A DNA stretch of 41,439 bases from Burkholderiaceae bacterium (GTDB lineage Bacteria; Pseudomonadota; Gammaproteobacteria; Burkholderiales; Burkholderiaceae): NCBI GenBank assembly GCA_947449305.1, contig CANFRA010000010.1:1-41439 (forward strand), written 5' to 3'. The position numbers were made by a program, and so were the translations under genes. The notes below the pieces were generated by a model, which was not told the origin of the DNA, did no database searches, and saw nothing but the letters and a program-made list of their open reading frames with translations. Positions 16,390-24,695 of the stretch are shown in pieces (the first letter of the stretch is position 1; each line of letters starts with the position of its first letter).

Positions 16390-16446
16390 TTGTCAGAAAG
16401 ATGTCATCGTCATAAAACTGACTTGAAAGTGTCATGAGACTTTCAT
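16390..16446 (+). promoter_or_regulatory. Array of Pho-box repeats in the divergent lipid-gene promoter region
   Basis: TGTCA-like half-sites occur at 16390 (TTGTCAG), 16401 (ATGTCAT), 16407 (TCGTCAT), 16418 (CTGACTT), 16429 (GTGTCAT) and 16440 (CTTTCAT). The first two, and the last four, are each spaced by exactly 11 bases, the PhoB repeat period. Ten bases after the last one comes CTTAAT, a plausible -10 for the plus-strand plcP-like gene. This fits several tandem PhoB dimers. Control of the minus-strand acyltransferase from the same region is possible. Confidence 0.7.
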
Positions 16447-16470
16447 ACAAGCTTGGCTTAATACGAACTC

Positions 16471-17280
16471 ATGATGCATTACAAAGCCATCTGGATTTCG
16501 GACGTACACCTGGGAACATCGGGGTGTCAGGCAAACTACCTGCTTGATTTCTTAAAACACAATGAGGCCGATAAGTTTTATTTGGTAGGCGACATCATTG
16601 ATGGCTGGAGACTCAAAAAATCATTCTACTGGCCTCAAGCTCATAACGACGTAGTTCAAAAGCTATTGCGCAAAGCCCGCAAGGGTTCAGAAGTAATCTA
16701 TGTGCCAGGCAATCATGATGAGAGTGCTAGGCAGTTTTTTGGAATGTCGTTTGGGGATATTAAGGTTGTTGAAGAGGTCATTCATACGACTGCTGATGGT
16801 AGGAGGCTCTGGGTAACCCACGGCGATCAGTTTGATGGAGTCATGCAATACGCTAAATGGCTTGCCTATGTCGGCGATACCCTCTACTCCTTCATTCTGT
16901 ATATCAACCGCTACTTCAATATGTTGCGAGTCAAGATGGGCATGCAATATTGGTCACTCTCTCAGTATCTGAAGCACCAAGTCAAAAATGCCGTGAGTTA
17001 TATCGCTGACTTTGAGCACATTATGGCTAGAGAAGCGCGCCTACGTGGCTGTGATGGCGTGGTATGCGGCCATATTCATAAAGCCGAGATCCGTGAAATC
17101 GATGGCCTTCTCTATTGCAATGATGGTGATTGGGTAGAAAGCCTTAGCGCACTGGTTGAAACTCAAACCGGCGAACTCAAGATTATTTATTGGACCCATA
17201 TCCAGGGCGATCCTGTAGAAACCCCGGAACTTTCTTTCCAACCTGCCATTGAATTACTTATCAAAGAGGCTGCACTATGA
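16471..17280 (+). CDS. plcP: PlcP-like metallophosphoesterase (phospholipase C of lipid remodelling)
   Basis: A 269-residue calcineurin-like metallophosphoesterase. Metal-binding motifs run in order: SDVHLG, GDIIDGW, GNHDE, THGDQFD and CGHIHKA. It is often auto-annotated as UDP-2,3-diacylglucosamine diphosphatase (LpxH), but the IDGWRLK...YWPQ.HNDVVQKLLRKARKG pattern and the GDWVESLSALVE end match PlcP of Agrobacterium and marine bacteria. PlcP cleaves phospholipids to diacylglycerol and a phosphorylated head group under phosphate starvation. Its stop overlaps the start of an Agt-like glycosyltransferase by four bases (ATGA), the same pairing known elsewhere. The upstream Pho-box array supports this role. 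LpxH remains the alternative. Confidence 0.85.
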   Translation: MMHYKAIWISDVHLGTSGCQANYLLDFLKHNEADKFYLVGDIIDGWRLKKSFYWPQAHNDVVQKLLRKARKGSEVIYVPGNHDESARQFFGMSFGDIKVVEEVIHTTADGRRLWVTHGDQFDGVMQYAKWLAYVGDTLYSFILYINRYFNMLRVKMGMQYWSLSQYLKHQVKNAVSYIADFEHIMAREARLRGCDGVVCGHIHKAEIREIDGLLYCNDGDWVESLSALVETQTGELKIIYWTHIQGDPVETPELSFQPAIELLIKEAAL

Positions 17281-18305
17281 AAATTATGATCATTACCGAT
17301 GCATGGGACCCACAAGTCAATGGCGTTGTACGCACCCTAAAGCAAACTCGCGCTGAATTAACGGCAATGGGTCATGAAGTTGAAATGATTACGCCAAATG
17401 GCTTCAAATCTATTCCCTGTCCTACCTACCCAGATATCGCGCTCTCGCTATTCCCAGGCAAAGAGGTTGCTCGCCGTATTAAAGCTTTTGCTCCCGATGC
17501 AATGCATATTGCCACTGAAGGACCTTTAGGTCTATCAGCACGTTCTTATGCAGTAAAAAACCATCTTCCTTTCTCTACCGCTTATCACACTCGCTTCCCG
17601 GAGTACGTCAAAGCCCGTACTGGTATCCCGCTTGCAATTACCTACGGATTCATTCGCTGGTTTCATGGTCCGTCCATGGCAGTCATGGCACCAACGATTG
17701 TCGTGAAGAATGATTTAGAAAAGTATGGCCTAAATAATGTCGTTCTGTGGTCAAGAGGCGTAGACCTGGATATTTTTAAGATGCAGGACTCTAAAGCGCT
17801 CAATACCGCTCACCCTATCTTCTTGTATGTTGGCCGTGTCGCGATTGAAAAGAATATCAATGCCTTTTTAGAAATAGATCTACCTGGTTCCAAATGGGTA
17901 GTAGGTGACGGCCCCGCCATGGCAGGCATCAAAGAAAAATACCCTAATATCAACTATCTTGGGGTATTACAACAGCATGAGCTAGCCAAGGTCTATGCTG
18001 CGGCCGATGTATTCGTTTTCCCAAGCAAGACTGATACTTTTGGCCTAGTTCTGCTTGAAGCGATGGCTTGTGGCACACCGGTGGCTGCATATCCTGTCAC
18101 AGGTCCTATTGATGTACTTGGAAACTCGCCTGCAGGTGCCATGAATGAAGATTTGCGAGAAGCCTGCATTGCCGCACTAAAGATTCCACGCGAAGTAGCG
18201 CGTGCACATGCTGAGAAATTCTCATGGCGTGCTGCATCTGAGCAATTTTTATACCATCTCAAGCCAGTTCCCTCGCCTGAGGTCCATATAACCGCTCTGG
18301 CTTAG
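17277..18305 (+). CDS. Glycosyltransferase family 4, Agt-like (diacylglycerol glycosylation)
   Basis: A 342-residue GT-B glycosyltransferase. The N-terminal acceptor domain opens with MIITDAWDPQVNGVVRTL. The donor domain has YVGRVAIEKNI, the nucleotide-sugar site WSRGVDLDIF and TDTFGLVLLEAMACG, where Asp takes the place of the first Glu of the usual EX7E, as in SqdX and Agt. Agt adds a sugar to diacylglycerol to make phosphorus-free glycolipids. Translation is coupled to the plcP-like gene (four-base overlap), so the lipase would feed it diacylglycerol. The sugar (glucose, galactose or glucuronic acid) cannot be told from sequence. Confidence 0.85.
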   Translation: MKIMIITDAWDPQVNGVVRTLKQTRAELTAMGHEVEMITPNGFKSIPCPTYPDIALSLFPGKEVARRIKAFAPDAMHIATEGPLGLSARSYAVKNHLPFSTAYHTRFPEYVKARTGIPLAITYGFIRWFHGPSMAVMAPTIVVKNDLEKYGLNNVVLWSRGVDLDIFKMQDSKALNTAHPIFLYVGRVAIEKNINAFLEIDLPGSKWVVGDGPAMAGIKEKYPNINYLGVLQQHELAKVYAAADVFVFPSKTDTFGLVLLEAMACGTPVAAYPVTGPIDVLGNSPAGAMNEDLREACIAALKIPREVARAHAEKFSWRAASEQFLYHLKPVPSPEVHITALA

Positions 18306-18307
18306 GG

Positions 18308-18721
18308 ATGGCTTTGTTGAATACTAAATATCACATAGACCAAAATCCTCATAAAGGTAATCGAGGATTAACAAGAGCTTGGCATGCTGCCAAAAACTCT
18401 TGGTGTGGGCTGGTCTATGCTTTTTTAGAAGAAAGTGCTTTTAGACAAGAGTTATGTCTATTTGTCTTGCTAACACCCCTCACTTTCTTTCTGCCAATCG
18501 GATATTTAGAAAAGGCGCTCTTAGTGTCATCGCTGATCATGGTCTTAGTAGTGGAATTACTCAATTCTAGCGTTGAGGCTGCTATTGATCGCATCTCCTT
18601 TGAGCACCACGATTTATCCAAAAGAGCCAAGGATTTTGGTTCGGCAGCAGTGATGTTGGCCCTGTTAATAGCCCTTCTGATGTGGTCTGCAGTATGCATA
18701 CCACTTGTCTTCAAATTGTAA
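18308..18721 (+). CDS. dgkA: Diacylglycerol kinase (DgkA type)
   Basis: A 137-residue integral membrane enzyme with three transmembrane segments, the E. coli DgkA type. Conserved parts are AWHAAKNSWCGLVYAFLEESAFRQE (amphipathic entry helix and first catalytic Glu), VVELLNSSVEAAIDRI and DLSKRAKDFGSAAV. It phosphorylates diacylglycerol to phosphatidic acid with ATP. It begins two bases after the glycosyltransferase stop, so it belongs to the same operon and could return surplus diacylglycerol made by the PlcP-like enzyme to the phospholipid pool. The ATG has a weak AGGG site that overlaps the preceding stop. Confidence 0.95.
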   Translation: MALLNTKYHIDQNPHKGNRGLTRAWHAAKNSWCGLVYAFLEESAFRQELCLFVLLTPLTFFLPIGYLEKALLVSSLIMVLVVELLNSSVEAAIDRISFEHHDLSKRAKDFGSAAVMLALLIALLMWSAVCIPLVFKL

Positions 18722-18777
18722 TAAACCCCTTCTACGATCACTCATATATTTATTAAGGTAACTCACTAAGGCTCCCT

Positions 18778-19704
18778 ATGTCAGATATTCCAAACCCCAT
18801 TGCCGCCTTTGAAATTTTTTCTTTTAAGAAAGAAAAACAGATTTCTACTCCGAAATCTAATCCCATTAAGAAATTATCTAAGAAGCTTGCTAAAAAACTC
18901 TTTGGTAAAAAGTTTGCTACTAAAGCCCGTGCACAATTGGCTTCCGCTGAGATGGTACCTGCAGTAAGTCCGATTGCTAAGTCTAAAAAAGCAGCCTTTA
19001 AGATCGAGTGGGCCAGCTCATCTAGTGAAATAAAGGAAGCACAACGATTGCGTTACAAGGTGTTTGCTGAAGAAATGGGGGCAAACCTTTCGCAAAATGC
19101 AGAAGGTCTAGATGTAGATGAATTCGATGCATATTGCGATCATTTATTAATCCGCGATCAAGATACTCTGAAGGTGGTTGGAACCTATCGCGTACTGCCG
19201 CCCCACAAGGCCCTAGAAATTGGACGTTTATATTCTGATGCCGAGTTTGATTTATCACGCTTAGATCACCTACGACCTAAGCTGGTTGAATTAGGCAGAT
19301 CTTGCGTACACCATGACTACCGTTCCGGCGCTGTCATCATGGCCTTATGGAGCGGTTTAGCTCAATATATGCAAAAGCATGGTTACGAAATCATGCTCGG
19401 TTGCGCCAGCATACCGATGGCTGATGGTGGTCACTTTGCCGCTAGTCTTTATAACTCCCTGAGCAATGATCAAATGGCTCCCGTTGAGTTCCATGCCTTC
19501 CCTAGGCTAGCGTTACCATTGGATAAGCTTAATGGCGGGCTAGAAGTAGATGCGCCGCCATTGATTAAAGGCTATCTCAAGTTAGGAGCTAAGATTTGCA
19601 GCGCACCTGCCTGGGATCCTGATTTTAATACTGCAGACTTGCTAACGATGTTGCGCTTATCAGAAATTAATCCACGATATGCAAAGCATTTCTTGGGGCT
19701 ATAG
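18778..19704 (+). CDS. olsB: GNAT-fold N-acyltransferase, OlsB-like (ornithine lipid synthesis)
   Basis: A 308-residue protein. After a Lys-rich N-terminal extension of about 70 residues comes the hemolysin-like acyltransferase domain: EAQRLRYKVFAEEMGA, DEFDAYCDHLLI, VVGTYRVLPP, EIGRLYSDAEF, LVELGRSCVHHDYR and IMLGCASIPMADG. OlsB joins a 3-hydroxyacyl chain from ACP to ornithine, giving lyso-ornithine lipid, which OlsA completes. The gene lies 56 bases behind dgkA and may share the Pho-controlled transcript; its own start follows AAGG. The basic extension resembles a membrane-surface binding tail and is longer than in typical OlsB. Other members of this family acylate different amines, so the substrate is inferred. 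Confidence 0.75.
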   Translation: MSDIPNPIAAFEIFSFKKEKQISTPKSNPIKKLSKKLAKKLFGKKFATKARAQLASAEMVPAVSPIAKSKKAAFKIEWASSSSEIKEAQRLRYKVFAEEMGANLSQNAEGLDVDEFDAYCDHLLIRDQDTLKVVGTYRVLPPHKALEIGRLYSDAEFDLSRLDHLRPKLVELGRSCVHHDYRSGAVIMALWSGLAQYMQKHGYEIMLGCASIPMADGGHFAASLYNSLSNDQMAPVEFHAFPRLALPLDKLNGGLEVDAPPLIKGYLKLGAKICSAPAWDPDFNTADLLTMLRLSEINPRYAKHFLGL

Positions 19705-19705
19705 G

Positions 19706-21271
19706 CTACTTTAAGCTCAGTTGATATGAGCGGCCAACCCGCTCCCATTCGGCCGCTTCTTTCTGCAGACTAAATTCTGTTAATGGATGGCCATCAGTCC
19801 ACTCTTTAGAGAGGCTAACGAGAAAAGTGCCTTCGTGCTCGGATACTTTAACTTTTGGTAGATCTACATCACTTCTACCTCGACACAGGGCCTGAGCTAA
19901 GCGCAAACAAAATAACATGCGCCAATCATTAAAAGCAGGATTGTGAGCCAACTTTCCTAGTTTTCCGGTATGCCCAAGTAACAAGGCAGCTAATCGTGCT
20001 TGGTCGTTCTTTGAAAATCCTGGCATATCTGCATTGCCTGCAATATAGGCTGAATGCTTGTGATATCCATTATGAGAAATCGATAAGCCAATCTCATGAA
20101 GGCTGGCTGCCCATTGCAAAAGTGCAATATTGTCAGATCTCTTTTCAGCATTCGGCTTAGGTAGTTGAGTCAAAAACTCAACAGCCAAATTTCCAACGCG
20201 TACTGCCTGCTCTCGATCAACAGCATAACGCTGCATAAACTGTTCGACGGTGACATAGCGCATATCTTGATGCTGAGATCGGCCTAATAGATCATATAAA
20301 ACACCAATCCGAAGCGCTGCGTCAGTCACCTCCATACTCTCGATTCCTAGCCCATCAAAAGCTGCCATCATAATTGCCAGGCCGCCTGGCCATACTGCCC
20401 TACGGTCATCTTTTAGACCAATCAACTCCACTTGATTCACATGCTCGTACTTCAACAAATGTTTTTTTAGCGCCTTTAAGCCTTCTCGCGTTATTAGGCC
20501 GCCCGCACCATTCACCCGACCCATAGTCAAAGAATCACCTTGCCCATTGAGATCGTTATTGGCAATTAACTCGGCCAAGGCTCTAGCAGTACCTGATGAG
20601 CCAATAACCTGGCTCCATCCGCTCTTGAGATAAGCCCCCGATATGACCTGAATTTCTCGCCTCGCTGCTAACTCTGCCTCCTTAAAAGAGTGTGCATCAA
20701 TATTACCGTTAGGGAAAAAATTGATACTATGCGAAACGCAACCAATATAAAGACTTTCCATTAACTTCGGCTCATAACCCTTACCGATAATAAATTCCGT
20801 TGAACCGCCACCAATATCAATAACCAATCGATTGCCTTGAACTGCCTGAACTTCGTGTGCAGCGCCAATATAAATTAAGCGCGCCTCTTCAACTCCAGCA
20901 ATCACCTCTATTGGAAAGCCAAGTGCTTTTTCAGCATCTGCTACAAACTGCGAAGCATTTTTTGCTACACGAAGGGTATTGGTGGCAACAGCTCGAACAT
21001 TGGCAGGATCAAATCCACGAATACGCTCACCAAAGCGACGTATCGCTATCAAACCCCGTTCATAGGCATCACTACCCAAGAATTTCTTCTCGTTTAAACC
21101 AGCAGCAAGACGGACAGTCTCGCGCAAGGTATCAATTGGTCGCAATTGAGTGCCTGAGGGAGTGTTAATGGCTTGCGCTACTAATAAACGCAAGCTATTA
21201 GATCCAATATCAACTGCTGCAACGAGATCGGGGGTGTTTGGTGCGGAGTCGGCTGTCAAATGAAGTACCAA
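19706..21271 (-). CDS. ppx: Exopolyphosphatase / guanosine pentaphosphate phosphatase family (Ppx/GppA)
   Basis: A 521-residue cytoplasmic enzyme that removes terminal phosphates from polyphosphate, with possible action on pppGpp. ASKHA ATPase marks are VAAVDIGSNSLRLLVAQ near residue 17 and VIDIGGGSTEFIIG near 145; a C-terminal HD-like helical domain carries SLHEIGLSISHNGYHKHSAYI. The length suits Ppx rather than GppA. The best start is a TTG at 21271: an in-frame stop lies nine codons upstream and there is no ATG. It converges with the olsB-like gene one base apart. Placed between ppk2 and the pst operon, it completes polyphosphate turnover in this phosphate block. Confidence 0.93.
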   Translation of the reverse strand: MVLHLTADSAPNTPDLVAAVDIGSNSLRLLVAQAINTPSGTQLRPIDTLRETVRLAAGLNEKKFLGSDAYERGLIAIRRFGERIRGFDPANVRAVATNTLRVAKNASQFVADAEKALGFPIEVIAGVEEARLIYIGAAHEVQAVQGNRLVIDIGGGSTEFIIGKGYEPKLMESLYIGCVSHSINFFPNGNIDAHSFKEAELAARREIQVISGAYLKSGWSQVIGSSGTARALAELIANNDLNGQGDSLTMGRVNGAGGLITREGLKALKKHLLKYEHVNQVELIGLKDDRRAVWPGGLAIMMAAFDGLGIESMEVTDAALRIGVLYDLLGRSQHQDMRYVTVEQFMQRYAVDREQAVRVGNLAVEFLTQLPKPNAEKRSDNIALLQWAASLHEIGLSISHNGYHKHSAYIAGNADMPGFSKNDQARLAALLLGHTGKLGKLAHNPAFNDWRMLFCLRLAQALCRGRSDVDLPKVKVSEHEGTFLVSLSKEWTDGHPLTEFSLQKEAAEWERVGRSYQLSLK

Positions 21272-21356
21272 TGAAAATACGCTAATTGAATGTGTCTATT
21301 TTAGGTATAAAGCGTGAGATATACATTAAAAAGAACTAACACCACATCCAAAAAGC

Positions 21357-21569
21357 CTACACGGCTAGATTTTGTTCTGAGCTAGAGCAACTGATACTCC
21401 CAAAACTGCAGAAAATACAGCAATCGCCAGACTTAGGCTTGAGAATTAACTGGCATGACGGGCATCGATAGAGGTACTGAGATGATCCAGCATGAATCTC
21501 GATGCTTTCAATCCCAAGGCAATGCGGACAAGTAATGATGGAGTACTGATATGTCGTATTTTTAGTCAC
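21357..21569 (-). CDS. Small Cys-rich protein of the GDCC type
   Basis: A 70-residue protein with two CPxC-type knuckles (CPHC, CPSC) and then KSGDCCIFCSFGSISC. The last part matches small conserved proteins with a GDCCVFCSYG signature, thought to bind zinc or another metal; their function is not known to me. The start is a GTG at 21569 with only AGG close by, so the N-terminus is tentative. It is divergent from the 66-aa gene at 21682 and shares the intergenic inverted repeat with it. Confidence 0.6.
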   Translation of the reverse strand: MTKNTTYQYSIITCPHCLGIESIEIHAGSSQYLYRCPSCQLILKPKSGDCCIFCSFGSISCSSSEQNLAV

Positions 21570-21596
21570 CTGGCAATACTGAGCTAAAAATATTAC

Positions 21597-21641
21597 CGAT
21601 TTGTGACACCCAGGAGTTGCTAAATAATACTGTCACAATCG
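21597..21641. promoter_or_regulatory. Inverted repeat in the divergent region between two small genes
   Basis: CGATTTGTGACA (21597-21608) is mirrored by TGTCACAATCG (21631-21641), almost perfect 11-base arms with a 22-base spacer. The TGTCAC cores resemble Pho half-sites facing each other. A second inverted pair, CACCCAGG (21607-21614)/CCTGGGTG (21667-21674), overlaps it and ends just before the ATG at 21682. It could be an operator for both genes or a structured leader. Confidence 0.5.
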
Positions 21642-21681
21642 TTTGATAGCATAAACTCATTATCAGCCTGGGTGCATAAAA

Positions 21682-21882
21682 ATGAGCAAATATCAATACG
21701 AAGATGCTGTAAAACAGTTGCAAGAAACTGGCGCTATCGGACTAGTTGATTTTAAGAGTCTGCCATACGAGGATCTTGTCGAGCTATTAGAAGAAATTAA
21801 AGTATGGTGCCTCTATGCAAATGGAAAGATTGATAAACTGAGCAAAGAATCAAAAAAGAAGAAGAAAAAGAAAAAGGATTAG
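21682..21882 (+). CDS. Small hypothetical protein with poly-lysine tail, 66 aa
   Basis: I do not recognise a named family. The body (residues 1-50) is acidic and helical (YEDAVKQLQETGAIGLVDF, LVELLEEIKVWCLYANGKIDKL), and the C-terminus is a run of lysines (SKKKKKKKKD). The strong charge separation suggests nucleic acid, polyphosphate or membrane-surface binding. The ATG follows a structured leader, with no strong ribosome binding site. It ends three bases from the convergent phoR stop. Confidence 0.6.
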   Translation: MSKYQYEDAVKQLQETGAIGLVDFKSLPYEDLVELLEEIKVWCLYANGKIDKLSKESKKKKKKKKD

Positions 21883-21885
21883 CCC

Positions 21886-23184
21886 TTATTGTCCAATTCT
21901 CTCTTTCGGAAAACGCAACTTGAAGGTGCTGCCTTTACCTGGCGTACTTTCAATTAATAACTGGGCTTGATGGCGGTTTGCAATATGTTTGACAATGGCT
22001 AAACCTAATCCTGTGCCACCGGTATCCCGAGACCTGCTTCTATCCACCCGGTAAAAACGCTCAGTTAATCTGGATAGATGCTCTGCGGCAATACCAGGGC
22101 CTGTATCACTGACAGAAAACTCTCCTTGACCATCGGGGTTCACGCTCCAAGTCGCTCTGATAGATCCAACATCCGGTGTATAGCGAATGGCATTAGATAC
22201 GAGATTACTAAATGCAGAGAGCACCTCTCGATCATCGCCTAATAAGTCATTGGGGGCAAGGCATTCAAAATTGAGCGTATGTTTACCTTCAGATAAGGCT
22301 TCAGCATCATTCTTGAGTAAGGCCATAACTGTTTCAATCTGGATTGGCGCCATGCTAGCGGGCAGTGTATTTGCTTCCAAATTAGCCAGCGTTAATAGGT
22401 CTTCGACGAGACTTTTCATTCTCTTGGCCTGCGACATCATTAACTCAAAATATTGCTCTTGTTGAGCTTTATCTAAATCTAGGGATTGCACTGTTTCCAG
22501 AAACCCCATGAGTACGGTAATTGGGGTTCTCATCTCATGCGAGACATTAGCCACGAAGTCCCGACGCATCGCATCAGCCTTTTGTAAATCAGTAATATCT
22601 TGTATCAACAATAAATGGCGTCCTTGGCCAAATGGAAATGCTTGTAGCATCAAGCTAAGACTGCTATCTGGGCCCATACGCTCTAATAGCAAGGGTTCAT
22701 CAAAGGCCCGTTTGATGAGGTACTGAACAAATTCAGGCCTACGAATTAAAAAGTTAATTCGCTGCAAGGCATCGCGCTTGAAATTAAGACCAAAGAACCG
22801 CTCAGCAATACTGTTGCACCACTCTATTTGATCGCCGTCATCTAGCATCACAATACCATTTGGCGATGCCTGAAATGCCTCTATAAAGTGATCGTGCTGC
22901 TGCTCGATTGTTCGAATCTTTAGTTTCAAATTACGCACTAAGCGCTGTAATCTGAAAAAAATCTCTTCCCAGTAGCCGCTCGGTAGTGGCATATTTTCCA
23001 CCGAATCATCGAGTGCATGCTTTCGAAGGCGAGCTAAATTAATATAGGAGTAAAGCAAAGGCACTGCCAAGACAGCAATGCCCATCGCAATACCCCATGC
23101 ATTTCCCCAATTTTCAGAAACAATATATGCGCCTATAAAGGCTAAGAAAATGATCGTGGCTAAACGCGTTAAGACAGAAATCAT
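21886..23184 (-). CDS. phoR: Phosphate regulon sensor histidine kinase PhoR
   Basis: A 432-residue inner-membrane sensor kinase. Two transmembrane segments lie at about residues 5-48, followed by a PAS domain (about 95-200, HFIEAFQASPNGIVMLDDGD), the H box FVANVSHEMRTPITVLMG, the N box NLVSNAIRYTP, and the G boxes DTGPGIA and GGTGLGLAIV. With almost no periplasmic loop it should sense the state of the Pst transporter through PhoU, as known for PhoR. It is the last gene of the pst-phoUBR run, 64 bases after phoB, with short inverted repeats in the gap. Confidence 0.96.
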   Translation of the reverse strand: MISVLTRLATIIFLAFIGAYIVSENWGNAWGIAMGIAVLAVPLLYSYINLARLRKHALDDSVENMPLPSGYWEEIFFRLQRLVRNLKLKIRTIEQQHDHFIEAFQASPNGIVMLDDGDQIEWCNSIAERFFGLNFKRDALQRINFLIRRPEFVQYLIKRAFDEPLLLERMGPDSSLSLMLQAFPFGQGRHLLLIQDITDLQKADAMRRDFVANVSHEMRTPITVLMGFLETVQSLDLDKAQQEQYFELMMSQAKRMKSLVEDLLTLANLEANTLPASMAPIQIETVMALLKNDAEALSEGKHTLNFECLAPNDLLGDDREVLSAFSNLVSNAIRYTPDVGSIRATWSVNPDGQGEFSVSDTGPGIAAEHLSRLTERFYRVDRSRSRDTGGTGLGLAIVKHIANRHQAQLLIESTPGKGSTFKLRFPKERIGQ

Positions 23185-23248
23185 GCTGCAATCTTAGAGC
23201 ATCTTTGAAAAACGCGGATTTTTTATAAAAATACTAGGTTTAATCAGC

Positions 23249-23962
23249 CTAGACTTCGCTAGGCGTCTTGGTAATGCGGTAGCCGCTTCCCCTGACTGTC
23301 TCGATATACCGATCACAATCAAAAGGTACTAGCGCCGCACGCAAGCGCTTGATATGGACGTCTACGGTGCGCTCTTCGATATAGACCTCATTACCCCAAA
23401 CTTTGTCTAATAGGTTTGCACGAGAATGGACCCTCTCTGGGTTTGCCATAAAGTACTGCAGGAGCCGATACTCAGTTGGGCCCAAGGAAATCGGTTTGGG
23501 ATCTTGATTTGGTAATACGGCAAAGACGCGATGAGCGTTAGGATCCATTTTCAAAGGGCCCACTATAAGGGGTCCAGTATGCTCTAGAGGGGTTTGACGA
23601 CGCAGCAGAGCTCTTACCCTGGCAACCAATTCTTTCGGGGAGAAAGGCTTAGTGACGTAATCATCCGCCCCAGAATCAAGACCAGAAACTTTATCGGTTT
23701 CCTCGCTCTTGGCCGTCAGCATCAAAATGGGTAGGCCACGAGTTTTCTCATTGGCCCTGAGCTCTTTGGCAAACTGAACTCCGGACTTGCCAGGTAGCAT
23801 CCAGTCCAAAATCAACAAACTGGGCAAATTATCCTTCATGAGGCTTAAGGCGACCTCAGTTTGCATCGCCCTTTCTACCTCATAACCAGCATGCGTTAAG
23901 TTAATCGCAATCAATTCTGCGATTGATGGCTCATCCTCAACAATGAGTATGCGATGAGTCAT
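23249..23962 (-). CDS. phoB: Phosphate regulon response regulator PhoB
   Basis: A 237-residue OmpR-family regulator. The receiver domain (residues 1-120) has the phospho-acceptor Asp in LLILDWMLPG and the conserved Lys in VTKPFSP. The winged-helix DNA-binding domain follows (SLGPTEYRLLQYFMANPERV, EERTVDVHIKRLRAAL, ETVRGSGYRI). It binds Pho boxes, of which at least three sets are visible in this window (15566, 16390-16446, 28541). It begins 13 bases after the phoU stop. Confidence 0.97.
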   Translation of the reverse strand: MTHRILIVEDEPSIAELIAINLTHAGYEVERAMQTEVALSLMKDNLPSLLILDWMLPGKSGVQFAKELRANEKTRGLPILMLTAKSEETDKVSGLDSGADDYVTKPFSPKELVARVRALLRRQTPLEHTGPLIVGPLKMDPNAHRVFAVLPNQDPKPISLGPTEYRLLQYFMANPERVHSRANLLDKVWGNEVYIEERTVDVHIKRLRAALVPFDCDRYIETVRGSGYRITKTPSEV

Positions 23963-23975
23963 TACTTATCTCGTT

Positions 23976-24683
23976 TTATTGCTTATTAGCTTCACGAACT
24001 AAATCTTCATGGGGCATGTGACGCACATCAGAGCCTTTAGCAATATAGATCACAAATTCAGCAATATTCTTAGCATGATCACCAATACGCTCAATGGCTT
24101 TAGCGATCGTCAGCATATCTAAGCCGGTAGTAATCGTATGCGCATCTTCCATCATGTAGGTAATTAACTTACGGACAAAAGCCCTAAATTCCTCATCAAT
24201 CTGGCGATCCTCTTGAACCACCTCTGCCGCCGCTACCGTATCTAAACGGGCGAAGGCATCTAAACTACGACGTAATAAAGAAATGGCCATCTGTCCAGAC
24301 AAGCGAATTTCTGCAACATTGATATTGTTAGGTACGCCAGATTCGATTAAGCGCTTAGTGCGTTTAGCAACTCGTTCTGCTTCATCACCAGCACGCTCAA
24401 GATTGGTAATTGCTTTAGAAACGGCCATGACAAGACGTAAGTCACGAGCGGTAGGCTGTCTACGTGCAATGAGTTCGGTGCAGGCTGAATCAATTTGAAT
24501 TTCTAAGTCATTAACTAGCTTTTCGTTTTCAATGACCACATTACAGGTCTCAATATCCATTTGGGTAAATGCACGCATTGCTGTAGAAATTTGTGCCTCT
24601 ACCAATCCACCCATTTCTAAAAGGCGGCTGGAAAGAGAATTTAAATCGGCATCAAATTGTGATGATAGGTGTTTATCTGGCAT
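23976..24683 (-). CDS. phoU: Phosphate transport regulator PhoU
   Basis: A 235-residue all-helical protein with two related PhoU domains; metal-binding E/D clusters are visible (ERAGDEAERVAKRTKRL and ERIGDHAKNIAEFVIY). It relays the Pst transporter state to PhoR and keeps the Pho regulon off when phosphate is plentiful. The ATG at 24683 is chosen because GGAG lies six bases upstream; an in-frame TTG four codons earlier is less likely. It starts 12 bases after pstB, in the normal operon place. Confidence 0.97.
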   Translation of the reverse strand: MPDKHLSSQFDADLNSLSSRLLEMGGLVEAQISTAMRAFTQMDIETCNVVIENEKLVNDLEIQIDSACTELIARRQPTARDLRLVMAVSKAITNLERAGDEAERVAKRTKRLIESGVPNNINVAEIRLSGQMAISLLRRSLDAFARLDTVAAAEVVQEDRQIDEEFRAFVRKLITYMMEDAHTITTGLDMLTIAKAIERIGDHAKNIAEFVIYIAKGSDVRHMPHEDLVREANKQ

Positions 24684-24695
24684 TAGTATCTCCAA

